Assembly (NCBI GenBank): GCA_911728435.2
Contig: OU452200.1
Location: forward strand, 806,001-870,000
Length of the DNA stretch: 64,000 nt
Source: Apoderus coryli
Lineage: Eukaryota; Arthropoda; Insecta; Coleoptera; Attelabidae
Direction of reading: 5' to 3'
Position numbers and translations under genes: made by a program. This document shows positions 23,026 through 34,030 of the stretch, piece after piece (within the stretch, counting starts at the first letter, position 1; the number at the start of each line of letters is the position of its first letter). A model generated the notes under the pieces. It made no database searches. It was not told where the DNA came from and saw only the letters and a list, made by a program, of their open reading frames with translations.

Positions 23026-23148
23026 TTTTAAACCAGTTGTCAGTATGACGTTTAATGAATTTTTAATAAAAAAAAAACACCAAACTGGAAACACCACATG
23101 TAGGGTATTATCGCTGTAATCCAGAGGGGATTGGATGAGATTTGACAC

Positions 23149-23423
23149 ATGACTTAAAATTAAGTAATTTGATAGGTTACTATATTTAGTAAAAAATTAT
23201 CTGTGTAATGTATTGCCGAAACAGTAAAATCGTGTTAGATTTTAAAGTGCGTATTAATTTACGAAGTTTGTTTTAATTTTAGATTTTTGTAAATGTCATT
23301 CATCAAAACAGATCATTCATCATAACAGATCGGAGTGAATGAAGATTATTATTACTGTCCATTCCGTCTGAACTTGTGATCTCCGATATCTTGCACATAA
23401 TGGGTCACTCAATAAGCTCGTAA
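23149..23423. other. Possible 5' flank of Crypton-like copy 1
   Basis: No coding sequence. The element's 5' end may lie here but could not be fixed. Confidence 0.3.
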
Positions 23424-23601
23424 GACAAGAAAATCAATTGATCAAATAGTTAATGAGTTTATAAGAGTAGTTTATCAACTCTCTTTAAAAATATATAACA
23501 GTTTAGTATTAAAATTTCAAGTTTACATCAGACAAAAAAATTAATTGATCAAATAGCTAATGAATTTATAAGCGTAGTTTATCAACTCTCTTTAAAAATA
23601 T
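23424..23601 (+). repeat. 71-bp direct repeat, two copies
   Basis: Segments 23424-23494 and 23531-23601 match at about 90% (both contain TTGATCAAATAG, GTAGTTTATCAACTCTCTTT and end AAAAATAT). The spacing is 107 bp. AT-rich and non-coding. Could be a local duplication or minisatellite seed. Confidence 0.8.
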
Positions 23602-25588
23602 CATTGCATTTTTGACAAAAATGAATTAAGTACTCCAAGCAAGTTGCTTTAAGCTAACATCCTTTACAATGATTATTCTGTAATTTAAATGATTCATTAT
23701 AAAACAATAATCTACATTCCTCATCGGAAGAAAGCGAATTTTCAGTTTTATGAGATTCAAATTAAAATATTAAAGAAAAATAAATTGTTACCTTAAAAAC
23801 TAATTTGTGTATCACTGATTGATTCAATCAATCAATTCAAATACAAATTATTTTTATCGGTCAACATTGCACGCTTCCTCTCCACTTCCGACTCCAATCA
23901 GTTTCTATTCTTACTTATTTGATTTAAAAAGATCCTTTCAGGCGTTATAGAAATACTCACCAAACACCACTTGATTTTTACTTCTTTATCTGTAGCAGTC
24001 GATTTCTTTTTTCTATATTATTTTTCTTTACTTACACTCGAATGTCGCGACCGTAAGTTAGAATTTCCTATTTTCTGAATAGTCACGTTGAGGTCCTTTT
24101 TCTCTAGCCGAAATGTCCAACACATGCAAGAGCGACGTGTAGAAAATGCTAAAGGAAATTTTTCTCGTTTTTTCCTTTCTTTTATTTTTTATTATTATTC
24201 TTTTTTGTCTGCTATACGGGTTACCAGTCACCAAATAACTTATACCTATACGAATGAAAAACGCTAAATCATTGCTTTAGAAAATAAGGGAAAGCCATAC
24301 GTCTTACTCTAATATAGATTTATCTGAGGCAACATTTACAAATAAAGGGCGATTAGCTGAATATTATTTTCTATACATCACTTGGGTACATTTTTATTGT
24401 CGATTTGGTTTTTTAGGTAAGTTGAGGACTGTGACTTTTGAGAGGTGATTAAAACATTTTATTGACACAACAGTTACAAAAGTTGACTCTACAAGGGTGC
24501 ATTAACATGTTCACAGTCCAATGACCCTCATGTGGTTCAGACGCCTTTCCTGATACGTCCATGAACCACATATGGATTACATAGCAGTGTATACGTTATG
24601 ATCTATTATTCACTGGAACGTAGGAAGAGAACTGCAGTTTTTATATTGGAACATTAGAGTAAATACCAAAAAAAAATTATTTGGGTGGGATATAAAATAA
24701 AAAAGTTATGAACCCTTCATGTTTTAACTTAACAATTTAAACATAATGCCTGGTTATAGAGCTTGCACACTGTGTTCACCTTCTTAGTCATTTTGAGAGC
24801 TTCAGTGGCTGATATATCACCAAAGCCCCCATGGAATCGCTTCCGGTATATTTTATTGTCGTTTCCTCGTGGTAATTAATTCTTCTAGTTTATGAGTGTT
24901 ATCTTTCTTGCGATTAACGCTAACACGATCATTCTTGTTGTTGTTTCTCGCATGTTTTGTTCTTGTGGCCATCATTTTGTCGATTCGTGTCGTCAATGTC
25001 AACAAAATTATCGAGGTCATCCGCTACGCGACTGCTTTCACTACTATTTTCGATTTCATCATGATAGTCAGGATCTTTCATGCTCTCATGTCTGATAAAT
25101 TCTCCGCATAATATTCCAAATCTGTTTTACTAAGTTTTTTGTTGGACCTTTTTGCCAAACATCTGCACATGTATCAAAGCAAATTTCGGATATGTACGAG
25201 GCACAAACAAAGTATAGAAACAAGAATGGAACATTGTTAACATCAACATTTAAAACTTCTGTTTCCTCAAGAGTCCATAACTATTAGGATTCTTCGCAAA
25301 TCAGAATGTCTTGTAATTGCGTGGTGCTGTATTTGTCATTAGTAGGAACCTAGGTAGGTGCAATGCAGGTGTGCATCAATGGGTGAACAGAAGCTAAAAA
25401 ACACTAATTTTTAGCGTATAAAGTAACCTTATTCTGAAATACAAACTTACGATACACTGGGTATTATTATATCATAAAATACAACTACGCATAATATAAG
25501 ATTACAGGAGAAATTCCATTTCAAAAATAAGACAATATACCACATAACTATAAAAAAAATACAATAAGTTAATCGAAACAAAACATAC
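23602..25588. other. Mostly unassigned; possible decayed downstream part of the THAP gene
   Basis: No clear gene. On the minus strand between about 25350 and 24920, broken frames include an acidic stretch (ENSSESSRVADDLDNFVDID) and VWQKGPTKN. These could be later exons of the THAP-domain gene at 25589 or its remains, but stops interrupt every frame. Confidence 0.25.
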
Positions 25589-25692
25589 CTTGCTTGATCT
25601 TTTGGAAATGTGAAAAATGATAAGTTACAGTTATAACTCTTGTTCGCACAGCCTTTCGCTGAACACACTGCGCCACACTTAGGTTTATTCAT
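25589..25692 (-). CDS. First coding exon of a THAP-domain protein
   Basis: Starting at Met 25692 on the minus strand the frame reads MNKPKCGAVCSAKGC, then SFFTFPKDQA. The C-x4-C pair (also readable as C-x3-C) and the FPKD motif are those of the N-terminal part of a THAP zinc finger, a sequence-specific DNA-binding fold of many insect nuclear proteins and of P-element-type transposases. Codon 35 is split by AG|GTATGT, a near-consensus 5' splice donor at 25589/25588, so the domain should continue in a downstream exon. I could not find the matching acceptor and the C..H half. An upstream in-frame Met at 25728 also exists; the 25692 start fits THAP proteins better. Whether this is a host gene or a transposon protein cannot be told. 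Confidence 0.5.
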
Positions 25693-25699
25693 GTTAACG

Positions 25700-26030
25700 G
25701 AAAAACGATAAGAATGTAAATTTCGCAATCACACAATATCTAACTTGCAATCGAAAATCTCAGATTAACGCTGCCAATGAATATCCGTTCGGTCGCAACG
25801 CTAAACTAGACTAAATTGCGTGTGACGCCTCTGTCTAAACTCAGTACGTCATCGAATCCCTCTGCGCGAATGAGGTGCGCAAACTAGCCGCGCCCACCAG
25901 ACTTTATATTCTCTCCCTTAGTTGTTCTCTGCTGAGATCAACAGCATTGTAGATACAAGGACTCGAGACTGAGCCAGACGTCATCATAGTAAGGTGGAGC
26001 GTGTAGAATGGTGTGCTTGTAGCCCATATA
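25700..26030 (-). promoter_or_regulatory. CpG-rich segment upstream of the THAP exon
   Basis: About 13 CG dinucleotides lie in the 120 bp around 25790-25910, far above the local AT-rich background, immediately upstream of a candidate first exon. This fits a promoter or 5' UTR. No TATA or initiator was pinned down. Confidence 0.3.
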
Positions 26031-26186
26031 CGTGACTATGAATTTTACGTTGTTTTAGAATCTCGAGTTAGAAAAAATTATGTGCGATTTATATATTTTT
26101 TATTTACACTTAGTCTACATTGACAAAAACAATTAGCAAAGGAAGTGTACATTAATCTTTGCTACTATTAAATAAATGTATACAAT

Positions 26187-26232
26187 GCCATTGAAGATGG
26201 AATAATAATTTTGTTCCGAAACATGTCTTGGC
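26187..26232 (+). ncRNA. Hammerhead-like motif
   Basis: GCCA (26187-26190), TTGAAGA (CTGANGA with C3 changed to T), extra T, stem II GGAA/TTCC (26199-26202 with 26214-26217), then GAAACATGTC and, one base later, TGGC that can pair with GCCA. The C3 change probably kills activity. Confidence 0.35.
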
Positions 26233-28489
26233 TAAATTTCTCTATCAGCAGAATTTTGTGAAACAGACGTAGTTTCAATTACAAAAACTTCTTATAATAA
26301 TTGTAATATTATTATATATGTTTTCCTTTAACTGCATTTAGTATGTGCTAAAATAAAAATGGGAATAAAATAAGACAAAAACACAAACAGATGAAACAAA
26401 AAGTCTTTTACAGACTGAGAGGATGTCTCTATTTTCAGTTGAGAAATTATACAGAAAAAACTCTCTTCTACTGTTATATAACAACATAAGACACTCAGAT
26501 CGTAGAGTAGAGTTGTTTAGTAAGTAGACCGTAAACAAAAAGCTTTTTCTCGGCGTGGCCTGGTGGCGCGGTTTCGAATGACAAATTGCATATACCAGCC
26601 TGACATCCGATACTACTTGGATGTGTTTTACCAGTTAGAAAGGCAGTATACGAGGATACATAAATAAGAAAGAACAAGTCTCATTTAACACATATACCGC
26701 ACCATTTCTCAAAATATGAAAAAGAGCTGAAGCCTCTTTGGATGTATTCGGAGTGCGGTCAGCATTGATTGGAACTGCAGATGCTAATTATCTATCGTTA
26801 GAGCAGGACCGCGATAGAAGATTCGAGTTCAATGGAATTAAGGATGATATTTATACACTAACAACTATAGACTTGAAGTTGTAACGTACCAAATCGCATT
26901 GGGGATATAATTTGTAATGGTGATGGCTCAAATGTTGTTGTGAATACTTCAGAGCAATCTATTTAATATCAAGAAACAGATAAACCAAGTTTTGAATGTT
27001 CAAATTCAATCATCAAACAAGATTAATATTACCCTGATGAGATAAACCCTGTACAAATAACAATAATTTTAAAATACGTCTTTTATGACTGCCTACACAC
27101 TGGCTGCTTAGTTTTGCGTAAAATTTTTGGACTTTGAGGTAATAATACGAAAAATCAGTTGTTAATAACGCCCATTTTGTAATAGGTTGATTAAGAATAT
27201 CGGTATAGTAACTAGTTGTTATTTTAATCTGGAAATTGTTGAATATACTGGCGAACATTGTCAATAACCACCCACTGTGATAAAAAATATCGTCATTTTT
27301 GTTTATAAATTTTCATTAGCAATGCATGTTCCATAAGCAACATGGGGTAAATATAATTTTTTTTGGAATCCATAATAGTTTGCATATATACATGCACTTA
27401 CCTAAACCTGAAAAACCATCAACTTTTATATTTAAGTATTCATTAAATTCCATGAGATGGCCGGAGATGATAAAAATTAAAAATCAATATAAACATACAT
27501 ATACCTAAGCATAGAGGTATACCAATATCGTATAATGATTATAAGGTTCGGTATTTAATTATATGTCTGTAAAAATAACTATAATTAACTATCGATGTTA
27601 TATACCCAGTGTTATATGCAAAAATTCATGAACAGTGGAGAGTTGGTTTAATTATATTGTGTAACCAAGCAATGTATGTAAGGTTACTTTACGAACCAAC
27701 ACAAATTTGCCCTCTTCAACTTTAAAATCTGTCGAAAAACACAATAGTAACGCTGCGCTGGTTTCACAATTTAGTAATTATTAATAATTATTCTGATGTC
27801 ATGTAGAAAGGACAGAGCCAGTCAAGCGATTAAACATTGAGATTGGTTTGATTTCATTATAAGGCTCTGATCAGTTAAAATTATAAAATTACAAAGTTCT
27901 ATCCCAAGTGCATATTCATCCCTGATAACTTCTCAGGACCAATGGGATTTCCACGTTTTAAACTAATAAGAAAGATCAGTGAAACCAGAACTATTCAGAA
28001 AGACTCACAAAATTCTCAGGAGATTTCTAGCTGAATTTTTTATTGTTACATTTCACAAAAAAAAAATAATAAATATCATTCACACTAAGATAATCTCATA
28101 TCTCTACAGCAGATGACATGAATAACATAAACAAGAAAAATAAATAAAAAAGATTGAGATTTTCGCATACAGCAGGAACGACGATGTATTATAGGCGCCT
28201 ATATAGAATCTTTCCTTTCCTGCGTTTGCTCTTTCATATGATAGCTATATAGCGTAATTTTGCTACAGAAAGATCCAAAATGGGTCGAAAATCCTTCCCG
28301 CTATCTGCAGGAAATGAAAAGTGTTATTATTATTATAGAAAAGGCATTTTACGCGTATTTTAAATTGATACAGATTGTCCTGGATAGAGTTTTATTTATT
28401 TGATTAAATGTCTTACGTTTTTGAAACAAATTTTTTGGTATAACCTTCAGATCCTGAAACATTAAGATCATCCCTCGGATCAGCCTGAA
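26233..28489. other. No recognisable gene
   Basis: Over 2 kb of AT-rich sequence. Short frames (27013-27264, 27326-27508, 26338-26677) show no domain. A short ALIGTADANYLSLEQDRDRR stretch near 26765 is open but unrecognised. Confidence 0.35.
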
Positions 28490-28905
28490 TCCTGTCATTG
28501 ATTTAATAGAACAGAATTGACTGTCCTGCGTTGTTCTAGTGGCACGGTTGCGACATGTTCAGTTTTTCCGAAAAAACAGGCGACCATTTGCTTGGCAGTG
28601 CTTCGTGCGCGAACAACTTTTGTAGGATTTGGCTCATCTTGAAACACCCATACAGTCGACTGCTGTTTACTTTCGGGCTCATACGCGTAAATCCACGAGT
28701 CATCACCTGTCACGATTGTCATAGACGAGTTTCGAAGCACCACGATCGTATTTTTTGAGCATTTCTTTCGACCAATCGACCCGAGGCTTTTTTTGAGCGA
28801 TTGACAAATTGTGTGGGATCCAACGCGAACAATTTTTTTTGACAGTCAAATGTTTATGCAATATTGAATGTATGGTGGTCCCACTAATGCCTAAAGTTGT
28901 CTACT
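28490..28905 (-). pseudogene. Mariner transposase fragment, sister of 13925-14735
   Basis: The minus strand carries the N-terminal linker (WIPHNLSIAQKKPRVDWSKE) and the first catalytic Asp in GDDSWIYAYEPESKQQ. It continues with FQDEPNPTKVVRARSTAKQ and ends after EQRRTVNS near 28510. By eye about 90% identical to 14330-14680. It keeps a 23-bp segment (TAKQMVA coding) that the other copy has lost. The second half of the catalytic domain is missing. Confidence 0.8.
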
Positions 28906-29100
28906 ATTACACCCCAGAGTCCAAAAGACAGTCAGCTGAGTGGACACCAATCGACGAACCGCATTCAAAGCGGGCAAAGACGCAACAGGCGGCCGGTAAG
29001 GTGATGGGGGCTGTATTTTGGAATGCGAGTGGAATAATATTCCTGGACTACCTCCAAAAAGGAACCACCATCAACAGCCAGAACAGACAGTACAAACCTT
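28906..29100 (+). pseudogene. Mariner transposase fragment of a second subfamily
   Basis: Plus strand: YYTPESKRQSAEWTPIDEPH, then KTQQAAGKVMGAVFWNASGI and IFLDYLQKGTTINSQN. This is the middle of a mariner catalytic domain just after the first Asp. It abuts the oppositely oriented fragment at 28905 with no spacer. Nothing further downstream is readable after about 29100. Confidence 0.75.
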
Positions 29101-30249
29101 CTTAACATCTTTTTGAACCAGAAAACTTTATTTCCCCATACACTGGCTTAGCTCATAGAATTTATTTCTACTTTTGCCTGTTTATGATGCTTTTGCTCGA
29201 CGAAGAATTTGCCCAAGTTATTTTTCCAGTGTTCTGCCATTGGATCTTAGTTCCCTAAACCAAAAATGCTCTCCCGATAAAACGCACTATATTTGTTCAG
29301 CATTGATGAGATTCCTGAGGCACATCAATCTAAAGGGTATATTTCTCGACCGGCTCTAACACGGAGCTGATGTCAGCGTAATTTCCGAACTTGGATAAAG
29401 AAATGTGTTTATTTATAAAAAAGCGAAGCGCAACTTTGTTTTTCACACTATACTGGTCGCTCTGGATGACTTCTTCTGCAGATGACCCCTTTGTATCTTT
29501 TCTGGACGTTGCAGATAGACTGTAGACCATATTCCGCCACTTCTGTCCCAGATCCCGCAGATCCGTGACTATGAGTCCGCCTCTTTCTCCATTAATGGGG
29601 TGAATCTGATAAGCAAACCTTCATGAAAGCGTACCGTACCGAAATCCAGACGTGCTACATAATAGGGCTTGCGAAAGTTCTCATATACTAATAATTATTC
29701 AATACCTACTGTTATTTTTGCTGTTATTTTGGTTTAGTGATGATGAGAAAATATTATTAGCTCTATATGCAGCTAGCAGTAGTAGTTGTATTGTAAATTA
29801 ACTAGAAATTTCGTATGATATTCTCGATACTGTTACAACTACTATTATTCCCATGTATCTATTTACTTTTCGTTACATATTTCCCACTACACACACTAGA
29901 CTAGTAATTAGCTACCGAGCTCTATTTATTTTCCAACTCTATTTGCTCCAACCCGTTTTGTTCCCGATGAAAATAGCGTACAGATGTGTTGTCTGTAATG
30001 GTAAAATTACACCCTACTAACTAACATTTTGTCATTTAGATAAGGATACAACAAAGTTTTGTGCTGCGTTTGTCGATGAAACATCAATAAAGCTTATTTA
30101 GCCCAATTAGGTAATAACGAAAATGAGCTTAAAACTGTATCTATCATTTGGATAGAATAATAATAATTATAGTGTGCTTTTAGTGGAATGATAAATATAG
30201 TTTGGAAACGTAATTCTTGTTGCAACTGTTAATAATTTGTCGTAAAATA
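29101..30249. other. No recognisable gene
   Basis: A minus-strand frame near 29600-29330 (LIVTDLRDLGQKWRNMVYSL) is open for about 90 residues but unrecognised. The rest is AT-rich. Confidence 0.3.
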
Positions 30250-30880
30250 ACCGTGTTTTATGCCAGAGCCAAAGGGGTAGTCGTAAAAGTCCTCTATTTA
30301 GAACTTTTAGAAAATGTAAAATGTTTAACACAACTGGATCAAAAAAGAGCCACAGTTCTAACTTTAATACATATGTCTAAGGCTTTTGATAAGGTTAATC
30401 ATCAACTACTGTGTGCAAAGTTAAAGTATTACGGAGTTGAGGACACTGGCATAGAATTTTTTAAATCATATCTATCAAACCGACATCAATTGGTTAGAAC
30501 AAATTCAGGAACGTCTCAAATTGCCTCTGTCAAATCTGGACTACCGCAAGGTGCAATTCTGGCGCCAATTTTGTTTTTGATATATACCATTGATATTGCA
30601 AAGTGCATTTAATATTCAACTGTATACTCATACGCATTTTGCATAATTTTGAACCAAATGATTATGATGAAGCTAATTATAATATAAATGAGGATCTACA
30701 ACAATTAAGTTCATACTGTAATAATCATAATATGACAATAAATGCAGACAAAACTAAGGTATTACTGTATGCACCGAAAATTCTCTATCAAGATCTGAAA
30801 ATGTATTTGCATGTCGATATAAACGATCTTAACATCCCTTTGTCTGATGAAGCCAAAAATTTAGGAATTGAATAGACATA
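30250..30880 (+). pseudogene. CR1/Jockey-type LINE RT fragment
   Basis: Reads LDQKRATVLTLIHMSKAFDK (30337-30396, normally LDLSKAFD), then FFKSYLSNRHQLVRTNSG and SGLPQGAILAPILFLIY (near 30535-30585). The next segment has lost its catalytic motif: the YADD region is replaced by broken frames near 30610-30650. It then continues as LSSYCNNHNMTINADKTKVL and DEAKNLGIE, stopping at 30875. Similar in type to 9836-10378. RT is dead; both ends of the LINE are missing. Confidence 0.7.
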
Positions 30881-31060
30881 CGTGCGCCAAAATGTTCGAT
30901 TACTCTCTGGAAGGGTTCGAGAAAGAGGGCAAATCATATATAAAGCCAACGTAATAGTCGACGAAAATCAGTCAATAGTTGAGAACAGTTATTATTTTAA
31001 GTGTAAATAAATTAGTTCTAATTAAAGCCCATTGTCATTAAACTTTTTTATTTGTCGATT
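30881..31060 (+). promoter_or_regulatory. Possible LTR-like promoter segment
   Basis: Contains TATATAAAG near 30938, AGTCAATAGTTG about 30 bp further on (initiator-like), and AATAAA near 31007, an order seen in gypsy LTRs (U3-R-polyA). It directly follows the LINE fragment. No second LTR or terminal TG..CA was fixed. Confidence 0.25.
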
Positions 31061-32008
31061 TAGAAGAAAAAGTCATTCTTTATAAAAACGTCTGCTTGTG
31101 TCAAAACTACAATTTCGAGTACGAAATTTACGATACACTGGTTTTGTATTTGTTTTATTTTTTAAGTTGTCAATAAGATATTCATTTTTGTATTGTTCTG
31201 TGTTCTCAGTACTTCTTCAGTTAATTTTGTTTCAATTGTTTATGGGCCCAGACCCGTTACAAGACTGTTAATTTTTTGTGGAAAGCGGTTAAAAAGACTA
31301 TTTTTTTCCTATTAAACTGTTATTTTTGACAAGACTCTGTGCCGTAAATGGTCTTAGTGGCATGGAAGATAAAGCCTTCTTGTGTTGTTGCTGCCAGCTA
31401 TTTAAGTTCATTTATATTACTTCAATCAAATAAATATGAAAAGCTTCTCTTTATGTGAAATATTGATACAACCTTGAGTAAAATTATTTTCTACCAAATA
31501 TAATGTTTACCGAAAAATATAGAGATACACACAGGCACATATAGCGAACTCGAAAGAAGTGAGTTCGTGCTTAACACCTTAACCATCATATCTTGTGTGG
31601 GTTTTAATGAATTTTCTGCTTAGTGAGGCGTACAGGAAGAGGAGCCAAACCAAGCCGCAAGGCAACAAGTTTATATTAACCGTATACATAGGTAGGATAC
31701 CTATTATATTTTTGGGCAATCCGCCAAAAACTATAGAGGAAATGAATTATTTATGAAATATTCGCAAATATTACAATGGTAGTGTGTTGCATGGATAATC
31801 TGAAAATGGTTTAGACGAAAATTGCAGATTGTGCAAGTGGTGCATGACAGCAGCTTTATTTTTGACTCATTCAAAAGTTTTCCATCTATATCTAAGATAA
31901 CCATATTTTTGAAAAAAATCCAATGAAATCACAATAGCATTTTTCATATTTATTTGTATGATGTTTGCATCAAAACTAATGATTTGATCTAATATTCTTA
32001 TAAATAAT
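31061..32008. other. No recognisable gene
   Basis: AT-rich. Nothing recognised. Confidence 0.35.
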
Positions 32009-34030
32009 ATCATCATCATCATCACTCAGCTATAGTAGTCCACTGCTGAACATAAGCCTCTCGTTTATTTTGCCACTCTGCTATATCTTGAGCCATTTGT
32101 ATCCAATTGCCACAGAATCTTTTGATGTCATCGGTCCATCGTGTGGGGGGGCGCCCTCTGCTACGATAAGCTTCGTGCCTCGGGCGCCACTCCAATAGTT
32201 TTTTAGACCATCTTCCGTCAGTTCTTCTAGCTACGTGGCCGGCCCAGTTCCACTTTAAAGTTATTATTTTTTCGATTACATCTATAACACCTGTTCTTTG
32301 GCGAATAATCTCGTTTGGTATTCGGTCTCTGAGGGAAATACCCAGAATAGCCCTCTCCATTGCCCGTTGGGTGACACGCAGTTTCTTTGCTGACTTTTTT
32401 GTAAGCGTCAATGTTTCGGCTCCGTATGTCATCACTGGTAATACGCACTGACTGTATACTATTCGTTTTAGACTGATTGGAATATCCGACTTGAAAACAT
32501 ACATTAATCTTCCAAAAGATGTCCACCCCAAGCCTACTCTCCGGAGAAGTTCGCACGTCTGGTTGTCCCGTCCTATTCGGATCTCATGACCCGAATATTT
32601 GTAGGCGGTGACCTGTTCAATAGATTTGCTTCCAACAGTTATGTTTTCACTAGGGACTAGGACTTGCGTCTTTGCAAAGTTAATTCTTAGGCCAACTTCC
32701 CTTGAAGCATTGTATAATTTTTCCAACATCATGGACGCTTGATCTATACGGTCGGTGATAAGGACGATATCGTCTGCAAATCTTAAGTTATTTAATCTGT
32801 CACAGGCATATTCGAGCAGTATGGTGAACAGCTTTGGAGAGAGGGTATCTCCTTGACGTACACCTTGTTCTATTCGGAATGTTCTTGTGTTTTTATGTAA
32901 TCTTACACACGCCGTTGCTTTCTCATATATACCCTTAATCAGTGCAATGTACTTGTAATCAATTCTGCAGTCTGTTAATGATTTGAGCATATGTTATTGG
33001 CTGATTGAGTTAAAAGCTTTTTCATAGTCTACGAAAACAAGGATCAGAGGTTTATTATATTCTGTTGATTTATATGATTTTATAAGGGTCTTGATTGTAT
33101 GTAAATGGTCATTTGTACCGTACCCTTTTCGAAATCCTGCCTGTTATTTCGGCTGGTAAAAATCTAATTTTGGAGTTAGGCGTTTAGCAATGATCTTCAT
33201 AAATAGTTTATTCAAGTGAAATAGGAGACTAATGGGTCTGTAATTTGCTAGATTACCAATGTTCCCCTTCTTGTGCATTATTACTATAGTGGCGTTGTTC
33301 CACTTTGAAGGTGTCACTCCTTGATGTAGACATTCATAGGGCTTTAATAACTATGTGTCTACCTTCCTTTACTGCCTCTATAACAATTTCGTCTGGTGAC
33401 TTATTATTCTTCATCTCAGACACCGCCCTTCTTACTTCACAGTAGGTTATGTCTGGTACATCTTCAGAGCCCTGGTTCAGTATTCTTGGAATAGGTACCT
33501 CTTCTTCATCTGGTTTTCTATAAAGTCCTTCATAGAAGTCTTCGACAATTTTTACCATTTTATCCTTGTTGGTAGTCACTTGCCCTGCCTTATTTTCTAG
33601 TTTGCAGATTTTGTCTTTTCCCACTTTTAAATTTCTGCGTAAAACTTTAAGACTCTTGTTGTTTTCAATCACTGTATTTATTTTCTCTGCATTAAATTTT
33701 CTGGTATCTTTTCTTATAGACTTTGATATTTCTTTATTTAGTTGTCTTAGTTCCTCGTTGTTTGTGGTGTATTTGTTCTTTAGTTCTCTTCTTTTCGTTA
33801 GTAGCTGTTTTGTGCCTCTAGACAGTTTTTCTTGTTTTTCTCTTCTCTTTGGTTCATATCTTTTACGTGTCTCTTGCAATGCTGTACATATTTTTTCATT
33901 TAAGTTCTCAACGTCGGTTCCCAGATTTTCAATACCGTCTAAGTCATTTTTAGAGCCTCTGTGTATTCATCGGAGTTATCTCTGGGATTCCATCCTAGGT
34001 ATCGTACTTTCGATATCAGCTTAGATCTTT
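32009..34030 (-). pseudogene. RTE-type LINE, long 5'-truncated copy
   Basis: Minus strand. The upstream part (33880-33335) has a lysine-rich linker and ITYCEVRRAVSEMKNNKSPD. A frame-shifted finger region follows (33310-33000: LANYRPISLL, then LVFVDYEKAFNSI), then an open 322-residue stretch from 32990. This includes IEQGVRQGDTLSPKLFTILL, LRFADDIVLITDRIDQASMM with intact FADD, and FAKTQVLVPSENITVG. It goes on through VLPVMTYGAETLTLTKKSAK, KLRVTQRAMERAILGISLRD and LKWNWAGHVARRTDGRWSKK to GRPPTRWTDDIKRF, with the stop at 32022. The 3' tail is (ATG)n, seen as CAT repeats at 32009-32024. About 20 residues are deleted just before FADD. The endonuclease is absent. Confidence 0.85.

Larger units (their letters stand above)
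21578..23148 (-). mobile_element. Crypton-like tyrosine-recombinase element, copy 1
   Basis: The most complete of three copies (others at 38599-39135 and 48760-49496). The 3' terminus is AGTAGTAATACCCCTAG at 21578, identical at the ends of the other two copies except for single-base changes. Just inside it lies an imperfect hairpin (21598-21743), then a non-coding leader of about 125 bp, then the recombinase reading frame. The 5' end was not defined, because the other two copies are truncated before reaching it; 23148 is only the limit of the open frame. No terminal inverted repeats were found, as is usual for Cryptons. Confidence 0.65.

Noticed and set aside
22208..23119. Plus-strand open frames of 87 and 179 codons
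   Set aside because: They are antisense to the tyrosine recombinase frame, which carries the conserved residues.
24892..25111. Two overlapping plus-strand open frames
   Set aside because: They lie antisense to the possible remains of the THAP gene, show no domain, and have composition typical of chance frames.
26530..26590. tRNA- or SINE-like A and B boxes (TGGCCTGGTGG and GGTTTCGAATG)
   Set aside because: The two boxes are only a few bases apart instead of about 30-40, no cloverleaf can be drawn, and there is no other copy in the window.
33566..34024. 152-codon plus-strand frame rich in Phe, Leu and Ser
   Set aside because: Antisense to the lysine-rich linker of the RTE-type LINE, which explains its composition.
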